The position numbers were made by a program, and so were the translations under genes. The notes beneath the pieces are model-generated. The model ran no database searches. It worked only from the letters and a program-made list of their open reading frames with translations, and was not told the origin of the DNA. This document shows, piece by piece, positions 24,751 through 34,682 of a DNA stretch of 48,458 nt. Location of the stretch: the NCBI GenBank assembly GCA_945862365.1, contig CAMAXK010000010.1, forward strand, positions 1 through 48,458, written 5' to 3'. Every line of letters starts with the position of its first letter. Position 1 is the stretch's first letter. Source of the DNA: Chlamydia trachomatis. Its GTDB lineage: Bacteria > Chlamydiota > Chlamydiia > Chlamydiales > 2-12-FULL-49-11.

Positions 24751-25836
24751 TTACGTTTTATCTACTAGCGTTTTAACCTTTTCTTTTACATTCTCACGAG
24801 TGATTCCATACTTAGAAAGATCCATTCCTAAATAAAGTTCCATCTCATCTAATTTAGCCTTAATCTCATTCAATGACTTCTTACCGAAGTTTCTGAATTT
24901 CAACATATCAGGCTCTGGCATAATTACCAATTCTGCAATTGTATCAATGTTTGCCTGTTGTAGACAATTTGTTGATCTTACAGACAATTCAATCTCATTA
25001 ATTTTCAAATATAGTTTGTTTAATAGAGAATCTCTATCGCCTTCTTGCTCTGCATGATCTTCTTCATAAGAAATCGTATGAAAACGCATCTCATCAAAAA
25101 CAGAGAAATGAAGATTTGCAATTTGAGTTGCAAACGTTAATGCTTCTTTTGGAGTGATACGTCCATCTGTTGTTATGTCTAACACTAGTCTGTCCATATC
25201 TGTCTCACCACCAACACGAGCATTTTCTACAAAGTAGTTTACAATGCGTACTGGGGAAAAAAGTGCATCAATATAAATCTCATCAACTATTTTATTAGGA
25301 AAATCCATTGACTCTGATGTTTTATATCCTCTACCATTTAAGACTTTAAAAATAACTTTTCTTGTCATCGGCTTTGTTACTGTAAATAATACATGATCTT
25401 TATTTAAAACCTCGTATTGTCCATCAGAAACAATATCACCTAAAGTTACTTTATAAGAACCTCTAGATTTATCCAGCATCTCAGTAGTTACTTCTAAATC
25501 TGTAGAAATTGTTTTTATTGATCTTGCAGAAGAATCATCACTGGTTGGAAGTCTTCTTAGTAAAGAATCCTTAATATTTAGGATAATATGAGTCATATCC
25601 TCAACAATTCCCTCTGAAGCCATGTATTCATGAGAAATTCCTTCTATGAAAACTGATATGATCGCAGGAGCTTCTAATGAAGTTAACATAATTCTTCTTA
25701 ATGAATTACCAACTGTGTGTCCAAATCCAGGCTCAAATGGCCCTGCAATAATTCTTGCTTTTCTTGTAGAATCCTCGTCTTCCTCAACTTTAACTTTAGC
25801 TGGTAGCTCGAATTTTCCATATTTTATAACTGACAT
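24751..25836 (-). CDS. rpoA: RNA polymerase alpha subunit
   Basis: The N-terminal domain (to about 245) dimerises and nucleates polymerase assembly; it has GFGHTVGNSLRRIMLTS (38-54) and the FSPVRIVNYFVENARVGGETDMDRL block. The C-terminal domain (about 280-350) has the NIDTIAEL and FRNFGKKSLNEIK helix-hairpin-helix that contacts UP elements and activators. At 361 residues it is longer than E. coli RpoA (329), as in other chlamydiae. It lies between rpsK and rplQ, the standard alpha-operon order. Confidence 0.97.
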   Translation of the reverse strand: MSVIKYGKFELPAKVKVEEDEDSTRKARIIAGPFEPGFGHTVGNSLRRIMLTSLEAPAIISVFIEGISHEYMASEGIVEDMTHIILNIKDSLLRRLPTSDDSSARSIKTISTDLEVTTEMLDKSRGSYKVTLGDIVSDGQYEVLNKDHVLFTVTKPMTRKVIFKVLNGRGYKTSESMDFPNKIVDEIYIDALFSPVRIVNYFVENARVGGETDMDRLVLDITTDGRITPKEALTFATQIANLHFSVFDEMRFHTISYEEDHAEQEGDRDSLLNKLYLKINEIELSVRSTNCLQQANIDTIAELVIMPEPDMLKFRNFGKKSLNEIKAKLDEMELYLGMDLSKYGITRENVKEKVKTLVDKT

Positions 25837-25877
25837 ATTTTTTTAATCTCCAAAAAACTTTATTCTACAATGAAAAC

Positions 25878-26291
25878 TTATACTCTTCTTGTTTTTCTTG
25901 GTCTGCAACCATTGTGTTTAACAGGTGTAATATCCTTAATTACAGTTACAATCAAACCTGTACTTGCCAAACCACGAATCGCAGATTCACGCCCTGCTCC
26001 AGGTCCTTTAAGCTTAACTTCAATTTCCTTCATCCCCATACTAGCAACTGCTTTACCTACATCTTGAGCTGCAACTGTTGCTGCAAAGCCTGATGATTTT
26101 CTTGAGCCAGAAAAGTTAACCTTTCCTGCAGATGCCCAAGCTACTACGTTCCCGTGAGGGTCTGTAATTGTAATGATAGTGTTGTTAAATGTTGCCTTAA
26201 TGTGAGCTACCCCACTAGCAAGAGATCTTTTCTTCTTCGCCTTAACAGGCTTTTTCTTCATGACCTTTTTCGTTACTTTTTCCTTAGCCAA
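25878..26291 (-). CDS. rpsK: 30S ribosomal protein uS11
   Basis: uS11 binds the 16S platform near the E site. The core [28 protein letters not shown] is split here only for citation: [13 protein letters not shown], then [14 protein letters not shown]. The C-terminal [19 protein letters not shown] region is typical. The Lys-rich N-terminal extension brings the length to 137. The gene follows rpsM by 14 bases. Confidence 0.97.
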   Translation of the reverse strand: MAKEKVTKKVMKKKPVKAKKKRSLASGVAHIKATFNNTIITITDPHGNVVAWASAGKVNFSGSRKSSGFAATVAAQDVGKAVASMGMKEIEVKLKGPGAGRESAIRGLASTGLIVTVIKDITPVKHNGCRPRKTRRV

Positions 26292-26305
26292 TTATTCCTC
26301 ACGTG

Positions 26306-26674
26306 TTATTTTTTCTTGTTAGCAACAGTTTTTTTCTTACCTTTACGAGTTCTTGCATTGGTTTTAGTCCTCTGACCTCTAACTGGCAAACCTAAACGGT
26401 GTCTCATTCCACGATAACTACCAATATTGATTAATCGTTTAATGTTAGTTTGAACTTCCCTTCTTAAATCCCCTTCTACTAAATATGTTGTTTGAAGGTG
26501 GGAAGTAATTTGTGCAATTTGAGCCTCTGTTAGCTCTTCAGCTTTCATATCTTCACTCAAATTAAGAGCTTTGATTACATCTACCGCTCTTTTTGGTCCA
26601 ATACCATAAACGTATGTCAATGCTATGACTAATCGCTTTTTCTTTGGTATATCCGCTCCTGCTACTCTTGGCAT
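26306..26674 (-). CDS. rpsM: 30S ribosomal protein uS13
   Basis: uS13 sits in the 30S head and contacts the P-site tRNA and bridges to the 50[15 protein letters not shown] at the start, YGIGPKRA (24-31) and [17 protein letters not shown] near the end are family signatures. The C-terminal tail is Lys-rich ([11 protein letters not shown]). There is no rpmJ or infA between it and secY, as in chlamydiae. Confidence 0.97.
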   Translation of the reverse strand: MPRVAGADIPKKKRLVIALTYVYGIGPKRAVDVIKALNLSEDMKAEELTEAQIAQITSHLQTTYLVEGDLRREVQTNIKRLINIGSYRGMRHRLGLPVRGQRTKTNARTRKGKKKTVANKKK

Positions 26675-26692
26675 ATTTCTTTAATCCTATAT

Positions 26693-28066
26693 TTAAAATT
26701 TTCCTGTCATTTTGCCCTGGGACATAAATCCATCATATCTTTGCATTATTAGATGCGATTCTATCTGCTTACTAGAATCCAAAATCACTCCCACTAAGAT
26801 CAATATCGATGTTCCACCGAAGAATTGACTAATTGTAGGATCGATTGCTAATAATTTCCCTACTATTGTAGGCAAAATCGCAATAAAAGCCAGAAAAAAA
26901 GCACCAATACACGTAATTCTTGTCATAGAGTGCTGAATATGCTCTTCTGTAGGCTTTCCTTGTCTTACTCCTGGTATAAATGCACCACTTTTTTTCATAT
27001 CTGAAGCAATCTGATCTGGTCTAAATTGCATAGAAGTCCAGATAAATGTAAACAGAATGATCAAAGATACAAAGGCTATCATATAACCATTTGTTCCAGG
27101 TGCTACATAACCTGCTATTTTTGATATCATTGGATAGTTTTTCAATAATAATGATACGGTTGCAGGGAACATCAAAAACGATGATGCAAAAATTACAGGC
27201 ATAATCCCAGCAAAATTAATTTTTAAGGGAATAAAAGGAGTTTTAGCTTGAAGTCCTGTACTTTCTACATTACGTCTTGCATACTGTATAGGTATTTTTC
27301 TAATTCCTTGAAGAACCATAATCGTTCCTACAATGATTGCAACAAAAATAAAGGAAAGAACAATCAAAGATGTAAGAGTCAATTGACCAGCATCTTGTGA
27401 GTCTATATTTAAACCATTAAGAATACTTCCTAACGTTCTTGGTAAGGCAGATAGAATACCTAAAGAAATAATCATACTCATTCCGTTACCAATACCCTTT
27501 TCTGTGATTTGCTCTCCAATCCACATTAAGAATAATGTACCAGTTGTCATAGAGACAATAGTAATTAGATAAAACAACCAAGGTACACCAAATGCGGTCA
27601 CTTCGATAAACTCAGGGAAAATGATACCAGGTGTTGCAGTATTAAAGCCAAGGGCTTGTTTTGCATATAAGCCTGATTGAAATATTGCAATAAGCAAAGT
27701 TAATACTCTAGTCCAGGTTCCAAGCTTGCGCTTGCCTGCCTCAGCACTTTCCTTAATCTCTCTTTGTAAAGAAGGAACAAGTCCCATCAAAAGTTGAATG
27801 AAGATGGAGGCTGTGATGTATGGCATCACCCCTAAGGCGACCAAAGTCATCTTTGCAAACGCTCCACCTGTAAAAACATCAACAAACTGAAATAAATTCT
27901 GCCCGCCGCCAATAGCTGCTCTGAATGATTTGAGAATTAACTCACCATTTATACCAGGAACAGTTATATAAGCGCCAATACGGCACACAAGTAACATAAG
28001 TAGGACAAAACCAATTTTTTCTCTCAACTCTTTTACTTTGAATATACTTCGAAGTTTGTCTATCAT
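26693..28066 (-). CDS. secY: Sec translocase channel subunit SecY
   Basis: SecY forms the protein-conducting channel of the inner membrane. The 457-residue protein has ten hydrophobic segments in the family pattern. It shows PGINGELI early, the LFQFVDVFTGGAF plug region, GIGNGMSMII, IQYARR and LMQRYDGF near the C-terminus. Its start overlaps the end of rplO by four bases (translational coupling). It is embedded in the ribosomal array, as in most bacteria. Confidence 0.97.
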   Translation of the reverse strand: MIDKLRSIFKVKELREKIGFVLLMLLVCRIGAYITVPGINGELILKSFRAAIGGGQNLFQFVDVFTGGAFAKMTLVALGVMPYITASIFIQLLMGLVPSLQREIKESAEAGKRKLGTWTRVLTLLIAIFQSGLYAKQALGFNTATPGIIFPEFIEVTAFGVPWLFYLITIVSMTTGTLFLMWIGEQITEKGIGNGMSMIISLGILSALPRTLGSILNGLNIDSQDAGQLTLTSLIVLSFIFVAIIVGTIMVLQGIRKIPIQYARRNVESTGLQAKTPFIPLKINFAGIMPVIFASSFLMFPATVSLLLKNYPMISKIAGYVAPGTNGYMIAFVSLIILFTFIWTSMQFRPDQIASDMKKSGAFIPGVRQGKPTEEHIQHSMTRITCIGAFFLAFIAILPTIVGKLLAIDPTISQFFGGTSILILVGVILDSSKQIESHLIMQRYDGFMSQGKMTGKF

Positions 28067-28518
28067 AATAAACGTTCAACCTTGCATTCAGCTTTTAGAA
28101 TTTTTTCTTCAGCTGTCTTTGTAAAATGATGAGCTGAAAAATTTACTTTCACAGTTAGTTCACCGTGACCAAGTATTCTAATTTTGGCTGATGACTTCTT
28201 AGAAATCAAGCTTTTCTGTATTAAAGATTCTTTAGAAACAATCTCGCCATCTTTAAATTTGTCTGAAATCATGCCTAGGTTAATAGAGAAGGTCTCTATT
28301 GCAAAGGTTCCTCTTGTGAACCCTCTAATAGGTATCTTTTTAAAGACTGGACGCTGTCCACCTTCCTGCCCATGACGTCTTTTGTAACCAGATCTTGCTT
28401 TAGCACCTTTGGTTCCTCGACCACATGTTTTTCCTTTTCCTGAACCTACACCACGTCCAACTCTTTTCATCTTGGACTTTTGGTTTGCGGTCTTTTTTAG
28501 TTCGTGTAGAGTTAACAT
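28063..28518 (-). CDS. rplO: 50S ribosomal protein uL15
   Basis: uL15 is a late-assembly 50S protein. The glycine-rich basic N-terminus (RVGRGVGSGKGKTCGRGTKG) and GQEGGQRPVFKKIPIRGF are diagnostic. Length is 151. No rpmD (uL30) is present between rpsE and this gene; the two touch at base 28518. Loss of rpmD from this position is normal for chlamydiae. Confidence 0.97.
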   Translation of the reverse strand: MLTLHELKKTANQKSKMKRVGRGVGSGKGKTCGRGTKGAKARSGYKRRHGQEGGQRPVFKKIPIRGFTRGTFAIETFSINLGMISDKFKDGEIVSKESLIQKSLISKKSSAKIRILGHGELTVKVNFSAHHFTKTAEEKILKAECKVERLL

Positions 28519-29027
28519 TACGCCATCCTCGCTTCAAGAGTTTTCTTTCTATTTTCTAAATTTGATAAAGCTTTGAATGTTGCTCTAACTTGGTTTCCTG
28601 GATTATTTCCAGCTAAACTCTTAGCAACAACGTCTTTTATTCCGCACATTTCCAAAACTGCTCTAATTTGTGATCCTGCTACAATCCCTGTACCTTTTAC
28701 TGCTGATTTGATCATAACTGTAGCACCATCTGCTGTTGCTGTTACATCGTAAGGAATAGTATCCCCTTCAAGTTCAAATGTACGAAGATTTTTCTTTGCA
28801 TCTTCCACTGCTTTTGCTACTGCATCGGCAACTTCGTTAGCTTTTCCAAATCCCACACCTACAGCGCCTTTACCGTCACCAACGATTACAAGAGCTGAAA
28901 AACTAAATCGACGACCACCTTTTACTACTTTTGCACATCGATTGATAAAAAGAACTTTTTCTTCAAAATCTTTACTCTTAGATTCTTCTTTCTTATTTGA
29001 TCGATTGTTTTTTCTCTCTTCTGACAT
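28518..29027 (-). CDS. rpsE: 30S ribosomal protein uS5
   Basis: uS5 affects decoding fidelity and mRNA unwinding at the entry tunnel. Family signatures are EKVLFINRCAKVVKGGRRF and ALVIVGDGKGAVGVGFGKANEV (each a contiguous part of the RNA-binding domain), then GTGIVAGSQIRAVLE. The Lys/Glu-rich N-terminal tail is about 20 residues. Length is 169, close to E. coli. Confidence 0.97.
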   Translation of the reverse strand: MSEERKNNRSNKKEESKSKDFEEKVLFINRCAKVVKGGRRFSFSALVIVGDGKGAVGVGFGKANEVADAVAKAVEDAKKNLRTFELEGDTIPYDVTATADGATVMIKSAVKGTGIVAGSQIRAVLEMCGIKDVVAKSLAGNNPGNQVRATFKALSNLENRKKTLEARMA

Positions 29028-29042
29028 GTCTAATAATCCTCT

Positions 29043-29402
29043 TTAAAATATCAATCCAGCTTCTCTTGCGCCTTCTGCAAAAGCTGCTATTCTTCCATGA
29101 AACTTATAATATCCACGGTCGAAGACAACTTCTGTTACACCTTTTTCTATAGCAAGCTTACCAAGTATCTCACCTGCTCTTTTTGCCTTTTCAGTTTTAT
29201 TCTTAATAGAACTTAATTCTTTAATAGATGTTGAAACTCCAACAACTGTCTTAGATTCTCTATCATCGATAATCTGAGCATATAGATTCGTTAAGGAACG
29301 ATTTACAGACAATCTAGGTCTTGCTGATTTTTCTAAGGATTTTCTAACCCTTCTTTGTCTACGACATTGTCTAATTTTTGCTTTCTTTAATTCACTTTGC
29401 AT
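29043..29402 (-). CDS. rplR: 50S ribosomal protein uL18
   Basis: uL18 binds 5S rRNA in the central protuberance together with uL5. The basic N-terminus (RQCRRQRRVRKSL), RPRLSVNRSLTNLYAQIIDD and the ending YKFHGRIAAFAEGAREAGL identify it. Length is 119, close to E. coli (117). Confidence 0.96.
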   Translation of the reverse strand: MQSELKKAKIRQCRRQRRVRKSLEKSARPRLSVNRSLTNLYAQIIDDRESKTVVGVSTSIKELSSIKNKTEKAKRAGEILGKLAIEKGVTEVVFDRGYYKFHGRIAAFAEGAREAGLIF

Positions 29403-29410
29403 AATTATTC

Positions 29411-29944
29411 CTACTTAGCCTTCTTACCCGCTTTTCTCTTAATATATTCACCCGCATACTTAACTCCCTTGCCTTTATAAGGCTCAGGTGGTCTTTTTGA
29501 ACGAATTGTCGCACTAAATTGACCCACTAACGCTTTATCAATTCCTGAAACATGAATTGTTGTGTTTTTTTCAACTTCAACTTTTAGACCTGCAGGAATT
29601 GCTAGTTCGCATGGATGAGAAAAACCTAAACTTAAATCTAAATTATTTCCCTTTAATGCAGCACGATATCCAACCCCAACTAATTCTAAAGTCTTTTTAA
29701 AACCATCTGTAACACCAGCGATTGCATTATCAAGTCGAGATTTGTCCAATCCCAAAAATGGCAAGTGCTTTAAATTCTCAGTGGCAACAACTTTTGCTTC
29801 TTCTTTATCTACCTCAACATTAACTCCCTCGCTGAGAATTAACGTAAGAGCTCCTTTTGGACCTTTTACATCAACTTTACTGCCAGATACTGTAATCTGT
29901 ACCCCTTTTGGCAAAATGGCTGGTTTTTTCGCTAGTCTTGACAT
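29411..29944 (-). CDS. rplF: 50S ribosomal protein uL6
   Basis: uL6 lies near the factor-binding site of the 50S. The two repeated domains are visible: VDVKGPKGAL in the first, and the second with VSGIDKALVGQFSATIRSKR followed by PPEPYKGKGVKYAGE, the family signature. Length is 177, as in E. coli. It follows rpsH after 21 bases. Confidence 0.97.
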   Translation of the reverse strand: MSRLAKKPAILPKGVQITVSGSKVDVKGPKGALTLILSEGVNVEVDKEEAKVVATENLKHLPFLGLDKSRLDNAIAGVTDGFKKTLELVGVGYRAALKGNNLDLSLGFSHPCELAIPAGLKVEVEKNTTIHVSGIDKALVGQFSATIRSKRPPEPYKGKGVKYAGEYIKRKAGKKAK

Positions 29945-29965
29945 TCTATGTTTCTCCTTTCCTTC

Positions 29966-30355
29966 TTACCAAACAGAGCAAATAAGCTCTCCACCTATGT
30001 TTTCACGTCTTGCTTTTTCTGCGCACATTACACCTTTAGAAGTAGATACGACTGTTCGTCCCAATCCTCTTCTAATGAAAGGTAAATTTTCTGCTGCAGC
30101 GTATATTCTTCTGCCAGGTTTTGACACCCTTTTAATTTCGTTAATTAAAGGCTTTCTCTCAGTTGTATATTTTAAATATACTCTTATTAGTCTACCTTCT
30201 TCATTAACTAAAACCTTTTCGATAAAACCTGCTTCTACAAGCACATTAAGGATATTCATATTGATTTTGCTATAAAGGACATGTACGAAACGATGCTCTC
30301 TTTCGATGGCATTTCTTATTCGAGTCAACATATCTGCTATTGGATCATGATTCAT
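29966..30355 (-). CDS. rpsH: 30S ribosomal protein uS8
   Basis: uS8 is a primary 16S rRNA binder and, in E. coli, the autoregulator of the spc operon. MNHDPIADMLTRIRNA at the start and STSKGVMCAEKARRENIGGEL at the end are diagnostic. Length is 129. rpsN (uS14) is absent between rplE and this gene, as in chlamydiae where it is located elsewhere. Confidence 0.97.
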   Translation of the reverse strand: MNHDPIADMLTRIRNAIEREHRFVHVLYSKINMNILNVLVEAGFIEKVLVNEEGRLIRVYLKYTTERKPLINEIKRVSKPGRRIYAAAENLPFIRRGLGRTVVSTSKGVMCAEKARRENIGGELICSVW

Positions 30356-30372
30356 TTTAGTCGATATCTCCC

Positions 30373-30921
30373 TTAATTCTCTTTGTGCTTTTTAAATGGC
30401 ATACCCATCAATTCTAAAAACTCAACACACTCTTGATCTGTGTTTGCAGTCGTTACAAATGTAATATTCATACCTTGTGATTTCTTCATTTTATCTAAAT
30501 TCACTTCTGGAAAAACCGTCTGATCTTTTAGGCCCATGGAATAATTACCTCTTCCATCACATTTTCTACTTAACCCTCTAAAGTCAGGAATACGTGGTGT
30601 GGAGATATGCATGAGCTTAAGCATAAAATCATACATTCTTTTTCCACGAAGAGTCACCATAGCACCAATTGGTTGGTTTTCTCTTAGTTTAAAGTTTGAA
30701 ATTGACTTTTTAGCTTTAGTTACATAAGGTTTTTGACCAGTTATAATAGTCAAATCTTCTAAGCAATATTGTAATAATTGCTTATCATTTGCAGCCTCTG
30801 CAAGCCCCATGCTAACAATTATTTTAGATAGCTTTGGAATATTATGCTTGTTTTTGAAAGCAAACTTCTTTTGCAAACTTTCTCTAACAGTCGTATCGTA
30901 ATGTTTTCGAATATCTTTCAT
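30373..30921 (-). CDS. rplE: 50S ribosomal protein uL5
   Basis: uL5 links 5S rRNA to the 50S and contacts P-site tRNA. The block [21 protein letters not shown] and the later [22 protein letters not shown] are family signatures; the latter is the loop region preceding the QTVFPEV strand. Length is 182, close to E. coli (179). Confidence 0.97.
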   Translation of the reverse strand: MKDIRKHYDTTVRESLQKKFAFKNKHNIPKLSKIIVSMGLAEAANDKQLLQYCLEDLTIITGQKPYVTKAKKSISNFKLRENQPIGAMVTLRGKRMYDFMLKLMHISTPRIPDFRGLSRKCDGRGNYSMGLKDQTVFPEVNLDKMKKSQGMNITFVTTANTDQECVEFLELMGMPFKKHKEN

Positions 30922-30936
30922 AGTTTATTTAAATCT

Positions 30937-31254
30937 CTAAATGGTTCTTATTACCTTTTCCTCTTTATTAGAAAGGATGGTATAAATTTCTTTCTTGCCT
31001 TCGCTATTAATACGTGCTCTTAATTTACACGCTTTGCCTTCAACGCAGTAAGCGATATTTGAAGCATTAAATGGAGCTTCGAACTCAACAATCTGTCCAG
31101 GTCTTCCGCTTTTATCACCTTTTACATGCTTCTTCTTCTTGTTAAGACCTTTCACTATCACTCTTTGTGCTGAGATAGCTTCTAATGTCCCTTCTTTACC
31201 TTTTTCATTTCCAGCTATTACGATGACTGGATCACCTTTTTTTAATCTCTTCAT
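30937..31254 (-). CDS. rplX: 50S ribosomal protein uL24
   Basis: uL24 initiates assembly of the 50S and lies at the tunnel exit. The KOW motif is near the N-terminus (KGDPVIVIAGNEKGKEGTL). NKKKKHVKGDKSGRPGQIVE follows. Length is 105, as in E. coli (104). Confidence 0.96.
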   Translation of the reverse strand: MKRLKKGDPVIVIAGNEKGKEGTLEAISAQRVIVKGLNKKKKHVKGDKSGRPGQIVEFEAPFNASNIAYCVEGKACKLRARINSEGKKEIYTILSNKEEKVIRTI

Positions 31255-31263
31255 AGCTATATC

Positions 31264-31635
31264 CTATATTACCTCTGGTGCAAGCGAAACAATCTTCATA
31301 AATCCTTTGTCCCTTAACTCTCTTGCTACAGGACCAAAGATACGTGTACCTTTTGGATTTTCCAGCTTGTCATCTAAAATAACGCAACTGTTAACAAAAA
31401 ACTTCAAATATGATCCGTCTTTTCTTTTAATTTGTTTTTTTGTTCGAACAATAACTGCACGAACTACATCGCCTTTCTTTACACTAGATTTTGGTTGTGT
31501 TTCCCTTACGGAACAAACAATTAAATCACCAACACCGGCGTAACGTCTTTTAGATCCTCTAAGAACTTTAATACACTTAACTCTTTTAGCGCCTGTGTTG
31601 TCTGCAACTTCTAACTGTGACTCTTGTTGTATCAT
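31264..31635 (-). CDS. rplN: 50S ribosomal protein uL14
   Basis: uL14 forms intersubunit bridges and is the binding site of the silencing factor Rsf[20 protein letters not shown] and the basic core [20 protein letters not shown] are diagnostic. Length is 123, identical to E. coli. Confidence 0.97.
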   Translation of the reverse strand: MIQQESQLEVADNTGAKRVKCIKVLRGSKRRYAGVGDLIVCSVRETQPKSSVKKGDVVRAVIVRTKKQIKRKDGSYLKFFVNSCVILDDKLENPKGTRIFGPVARELRDKGFMKIVSLAPEVI

Positions 31636-31637
31636 GG

Positions 31638-31895
31638 TTATTCTTCTCTCTTGTTAATCGTTGCTACACGCCATCTCTTTAATTTTGACAATGGCCTTGT
31701 CTCTATAATCGTTACAGTGTCGCCTAAAATACATTCGTTATTTTCATCATGAGCATAAAACTTTGTATTGCGATTCATCACTTTCCCATATCTTTTGTGT
31801 CTAATCGTCTCAGTTATTGTAACAACTACTGTTTTATTCATCTTCACTGATGCAACTGTGCCCGAATAAGACTTTCTTTCTTTCAATGCTGTCAT
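31638..31895 (-). CDS. rpsQ: 30S ribosomal protein uS17
   Basis: uS17 is a primary binder of the 16S 5' domain. The fold is evident in [19 protein letters not shown], the [18 protein letters not shown] stretch and [20 protein letters not shown] near the end. Length is 85. Its coding region abuts rpmC directly. Confidence 0.96.
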   Translation of the reverse strand: MTALKERKSYSGTVASVKMNKTVVVTITETIRHKRYGKVMNRNTKFYAHDENNECILGDTVTIIETRPLSKLKRWRVATINKREE

Positions 31896-32099
31896 TTAAC
31901 TTTCCTCTCTTTTCGAAGATGCTACTCTCACAGTGTGAGCACGAGCAATACGCTTCTTTAATACTTTGAACATGTGTGGTTTATCTGCTTTCTTTTGCAT
32001 CGCAGCAGATACTCTCATCTTCATTAGTTCTTGTTTTGAATCAATGATTAACTTTTCTAATTGCTCATTGTTCAGCTTTTTAATTTCATCTAATGTCAT
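31896..32099 (-). CDS. rpmC: 50S ribosomal protein uL29
   Basis: uL29 is a two-helix protein at the tunnel exit next to uL23, where trigger factor and SRP dock. The pattern is LDEIKKLNNEQLEKLIIDSK, then the MRVSAAMQKKADKPHMFKVLKKRIAR helix in shorter view as KVLKKRIARAHTV. Length is 67. It lies between rplP and rpsQ as expected. Confidence 0.94.
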   Translation of the reverse strand: MTLDEIKKLNNEQLEKLIIDSKQELMKMRVSAAMQKKADKPHMFKVLKKRIARAHTVRVASSKREES

Positions 32100-32109
32100 A
32101 CATCTTCCT

Positions 32110-32538
32110 CTAATTCTTTACCGTTTCAAGTCTACTTACAAACCTGGTATGAATGTTCAATTTACCAGAGGCGATTGCTAAAGCTCTTTTAGCATCTTCA
32201 AAAGTAATATTTCCACCAACTTCAAATAAAATTCTACCTGGACGAATGTCTACTGCCCAATGATCCACCCCACCCTTACCTTTACCCATACGAGTTTCAG
32301 CAGGTTTCTTTGTTACTGGAGTATGAGGAAAAACTCTAATCCAAACTTGTCCTTTTCTGCTAAAGAAACGGTTGATAGCAATCCTGCATGCCTCAAGCTC
32401 GTTTGCTTTAATTTTACCTCTTCCTAATGCCTGCATTCCGTAGTCACCAAAAGTGATAAAATTACCAGCTTTACTCAGTCCTTTAAGAGAGCCTCTTTGC
32501 GTCTTCCTGTACTTTGTTCTTTTCGGTTGTAATGCCAA
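32110..32538 (-). CDS. rplP: 50S ribosomal protein uL16
   Basis: uL16 supports the A-site tRNA elbow and late 50S maturation. The [15 protein letters not shown] start, [20 protein letters not shown] core and [19 protein letters not shown] are diagnostic. Length is 142, slightly longer than E. coli (136). Confidence 0.97.
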   Translation of the reverse strand: MALQPKRTKYRKTQRGSLKGLSKAGNFITFGDYGMQALGRGKIKANELEACRIAINRFFSRKGQVWIRVFPHTPVTKKPAETRMGKGKGGVDHWAVDIRPGRILFEVGGNITFEDAKRALAIASGKLNIHTRFVSRLETVKN

Positions 32539-32547
32539 TGTAACCCC

Positions 32548-33192
32548 CTATCTTCCTGTGCTCTCTGTTTGCATTTCTTTTCTAGTTATCCACACTTTCA
32601 CACCTAATGTGCCGTAAGTTGTCTCTGCTCTTGCTGCAGCATAATCTACGTCAAAACGAAGTGTTTGCATAGGAACTTTTCCTTCCTTATACCACTCAGT
32701 TCTTGCAATTTCTGCTCCTGCAAGTCTTCCAGAACATTGAACTTTAATTCCAAGTGCCCCAGCTTCCATTGTACTTTCCATCGCCTTTTTCAAAGCTCTT
32801 CTAAAAGCAGTTCTTCTCTTAAGCTGCATAGCAATTGCCTCTGCAACAAGCTTTGCATCTAAATCAGGTCTCTTGATTTCTTCAACCTCAAGCCAAACTT
32901 CTTTGCCAGAAAACTTCTTCAATTCTTTCTTAAGAGATTCAATCTCCATTCCTTTTTTACCAATCACTAAACCAGGTCTTGGTGTGTGAATAGTAACTTC
33001 GATCTTATCACCCATTCTTTTGATTGTAAAATCTCTTGCAGATTGACAAGAAGGCATTTTACTTAAAAATTGTCTGATTTTAAAATCATCTATAAGGTTA
33101 GCAGCAAAATCTTTCTTTGAAGCAAACCAGTTTGATTTCCAGTTCTTTCTAATCGAGAGTCTAAAACCCGTTGGATTCGTCTTTTGGCCCAT
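32548..33192 (-). CDS. rpsC: 30S ribosomal protein uS3
   Basis: uS3 lines the mRNA entry tunnel and has helicase activity with uS4 and uS5. MGQKTNPTGFRLSIRKNW is the start signature. The KH domain has GLVIGKKGMEIESLKKEL, and the C-terminal domain has RTEWYKEGKVPMQTLRFDVD. Length is 214, a little shorter than E. coli (233) because of a short C-terminal tail. Confidence 0.97.
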   Translation of the reverse strand: MGQKTNPTGFRLSIRKNWKSNWFASKKDFAANLIDDFKIRQFLSKMPSCQSARDFTIKRMGDKIEVTIHTPRPGLVIGKKGMEIESLKKELKKFSGKEVWLEVEEIKRPDLDAKLVAEAIAMQLKRRTAFRRALKKAMESTMEAGALGIKVQCSGRLAGAEIARTEWYKEGKVPMQTLRFDVDYAAARAETTYGTLGVKVWITRKEMQTESTGR

Positions 33193-33193
33193 T

Positions 33194-33556
33194 CTATTTC
33201 TTCTCCTTAGCTACTTTCATCTTCTTAAGATCTACTGCAATCGTTAAATGACTTGTCTTTCTTTCTATAGGAGCTCTCATACCACGGCTTCGAGTCCATG
33301 CTCTTTTATGAAAGGTACCTTTATCTACAAATGCTTCGCACACATATAAATCATCTCTTTTAGCATCATTATTATGCTCTGCATTTGCAACAGCACTTAA
33401 TAATGTTTTTACTAGTAATCGACCAGCTTTAGTAGATGTTTGGTTTAATTGAAAAAGAGCTTGATCAATAGTTAATCCTCTAATCAAATCAATTATAACA
33501 CGAGCTTTTTGAGGGCTTACCTTAGCATGCTTTGTTTTTGCTCTAACAAGAGCCAT
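33194..33556 (-). CDS. rplV: 50S ribosomal protein uL22
   Basis: uL22 has a beta hairpin lining the exit tunnel, where macrolide resistance and stall-peptide contacts occur. The helix start KHAKVSPQKARVIIDLIRG and hairpin KRAWTRSRGMRAPIERKTSH are typical. Length is 120. It is one base from rpsC. Confidence 0.97.
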   Translation of the reverse strand: MALVRAKTKHAKVSPQKARVIIDLIRGLTIDQALFQLNQTSTKAGRLLVKTLLSAVANAEHNNDAKRDDLYVCEAFVDKGTFHKRAWTRSRGMRAPIERKTSHLTIAVDLKKMKVAKEKK

Positions 33557-33570
33557 AATTCTCTCCTAAT

Positions 33571-33834
33571 TTACTTCTTAGTTCCTGGTTTTCTATAAAT
33601 TCTTGTTGGTGAAAACTCGCCAAGCTTATGGCCTACCATGTTCTCACTAACGAATACAGGAATAAATTTCTTTCCGTTGTGCACTTCAAAATTAAGTCCA
33701 ATCATATCAGGTGTTAGCATTGAACGCCTAGACCATGTCTTAATCGGAGTTTTAGAACCTTCTGACTTTGCTTTTCTCACTTTTGCACTTAAATGATGAT
33801 CTACAAACGGTCCTTTTCTTAATGATCTTCCCAT
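33571..33834 (-). CDS. rpsS: 30S ribosomal protein uS19
   Basis: uS19 lies in the 30S head next to uS13. [15 protein letters not shown] at the start and [17 protein letters not shown] near the end are the family signatures. Length is 87, slightly shorter than E. coli (92). Confidence 0.97.
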   Translation of the reverse strand: MGRSLRKGPFVDHHLSAKVRKAKSEGSKTPIKTWSRRSMLTPDMIGLNFEVHNGKKFIPVFVSENMVGHKLGEFSPTRIYRKPGTKK

Positions 33835-33843
33835 TATTTCTCC

Positions 33844-34668
33844 TTATTTTTTCCTACGGTCTTTTACGATTAACTTCGAACTCTTTCTCTTAGATCTAGT
33901 CTTAAATCCTTTAGAAGGAGTACCCCAAGGTGATCGAGGTGTATGACCTTTACTCTTACCTTCACCACCACCCATCGGATGGTCTACTGGGTTTTTCACT
34001 GATCCACGAGATAGCGGAACAATACCTTTCCATCTGTTTCTACCAGCTTTACCAATAACCATTAGGTTGTGTTCCACGTTAGAAATAACACCAAGAGTTG
34101 CTCTACATTCTTCTCTCACTAAACGCACTTCACCAGAAGGCATTCTGAGCGTTGCATTTCCTGCACTTCTACCCATTAGCTGAGCTGATGAACCCGCTGT
34201 TCTTACCATTTGAGCACCACGACCTGCAGTTAATTCGATATTATGAATCGTTGAACCAACTGGCATAGATTTTAATGGTAAACAGTTTCCTGTTCTAAAT
34301 GGAGCATCTTCTCCAGATTGAACAAAATCACCCTGCTTTAATCCTTTAGGAGCAATGATATATCTTTTTTCTCCATCTAGGTAGTGTAAAAGAGCAATAT
34401 GCGCTGTTCTGTTTGGATCATACTCGATAGAGGCAACTTTTGCTTTAATACCATCTTTGTCTCTTTTAAAGTCAATTACTCTATAATGCTTCCTATGACC
34501 ACCACCACGACCACGTGATGTTAGGTGACCTTTTTTATTTCTTCCTGATGACCTTGTCTTTTTTTCAAGTAAAGATTTTAAAGGTGAAGTGTTCTTTGTC
34601 AGTTCTTCAATACCAGGGAGGATTAGCTGTCTTCTTCCAGGTGTAGTAGGTTTATATTTTCTTAGCAT
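33844..34668 (-). CDS. rplB: 50S ribosomal protein uL2
   Basis: uL2 is required for subunit association and peptidyl transfer. Signatures are [10 protein letters not shown] at the start, [19 protein letters not shown] and [16 protein letters not shown] near the end. The last includes the conserved His implicated near the peptidyl transferase centre. Length is 274, close to E. coli (273). Confidence 0.97.
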   Translation of the reverse strand: MLRKYKPTTPGRRQLILPGIEELTKNTSPLKSLLEKKTRSSGRNKKGHLTSRGRGGGHRKHYRVIDFKRDKDGIKAKVASIEYDPNRTAHIALLHYLDGEKRYIIAPKGLKQGDFVQSGEDAPFRTGNCLPLKSMPVGSTIHNIELTAGRGAQMVRTAGSSAQLMGRSAGNATLRMPSGEVRLVREECRATLGVISNVEHNLMVIGKAGRNRWKGIVPLSRGSVKNPVDHPMGGGEGKSKGHTPRSPWGTPSKGFKTRSKRKSSKLIVKDRRKK

Positions 34669-34682
34669 TTCAGTTTCCTATA

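Noticed and set aside
29742-30275. Plus-strand frame of 177 codons across rplF and rpsH
   Set aside because: It runs antisense to two intact, unmistakable ribosomal protein genes, with no start signal or recognisable product.
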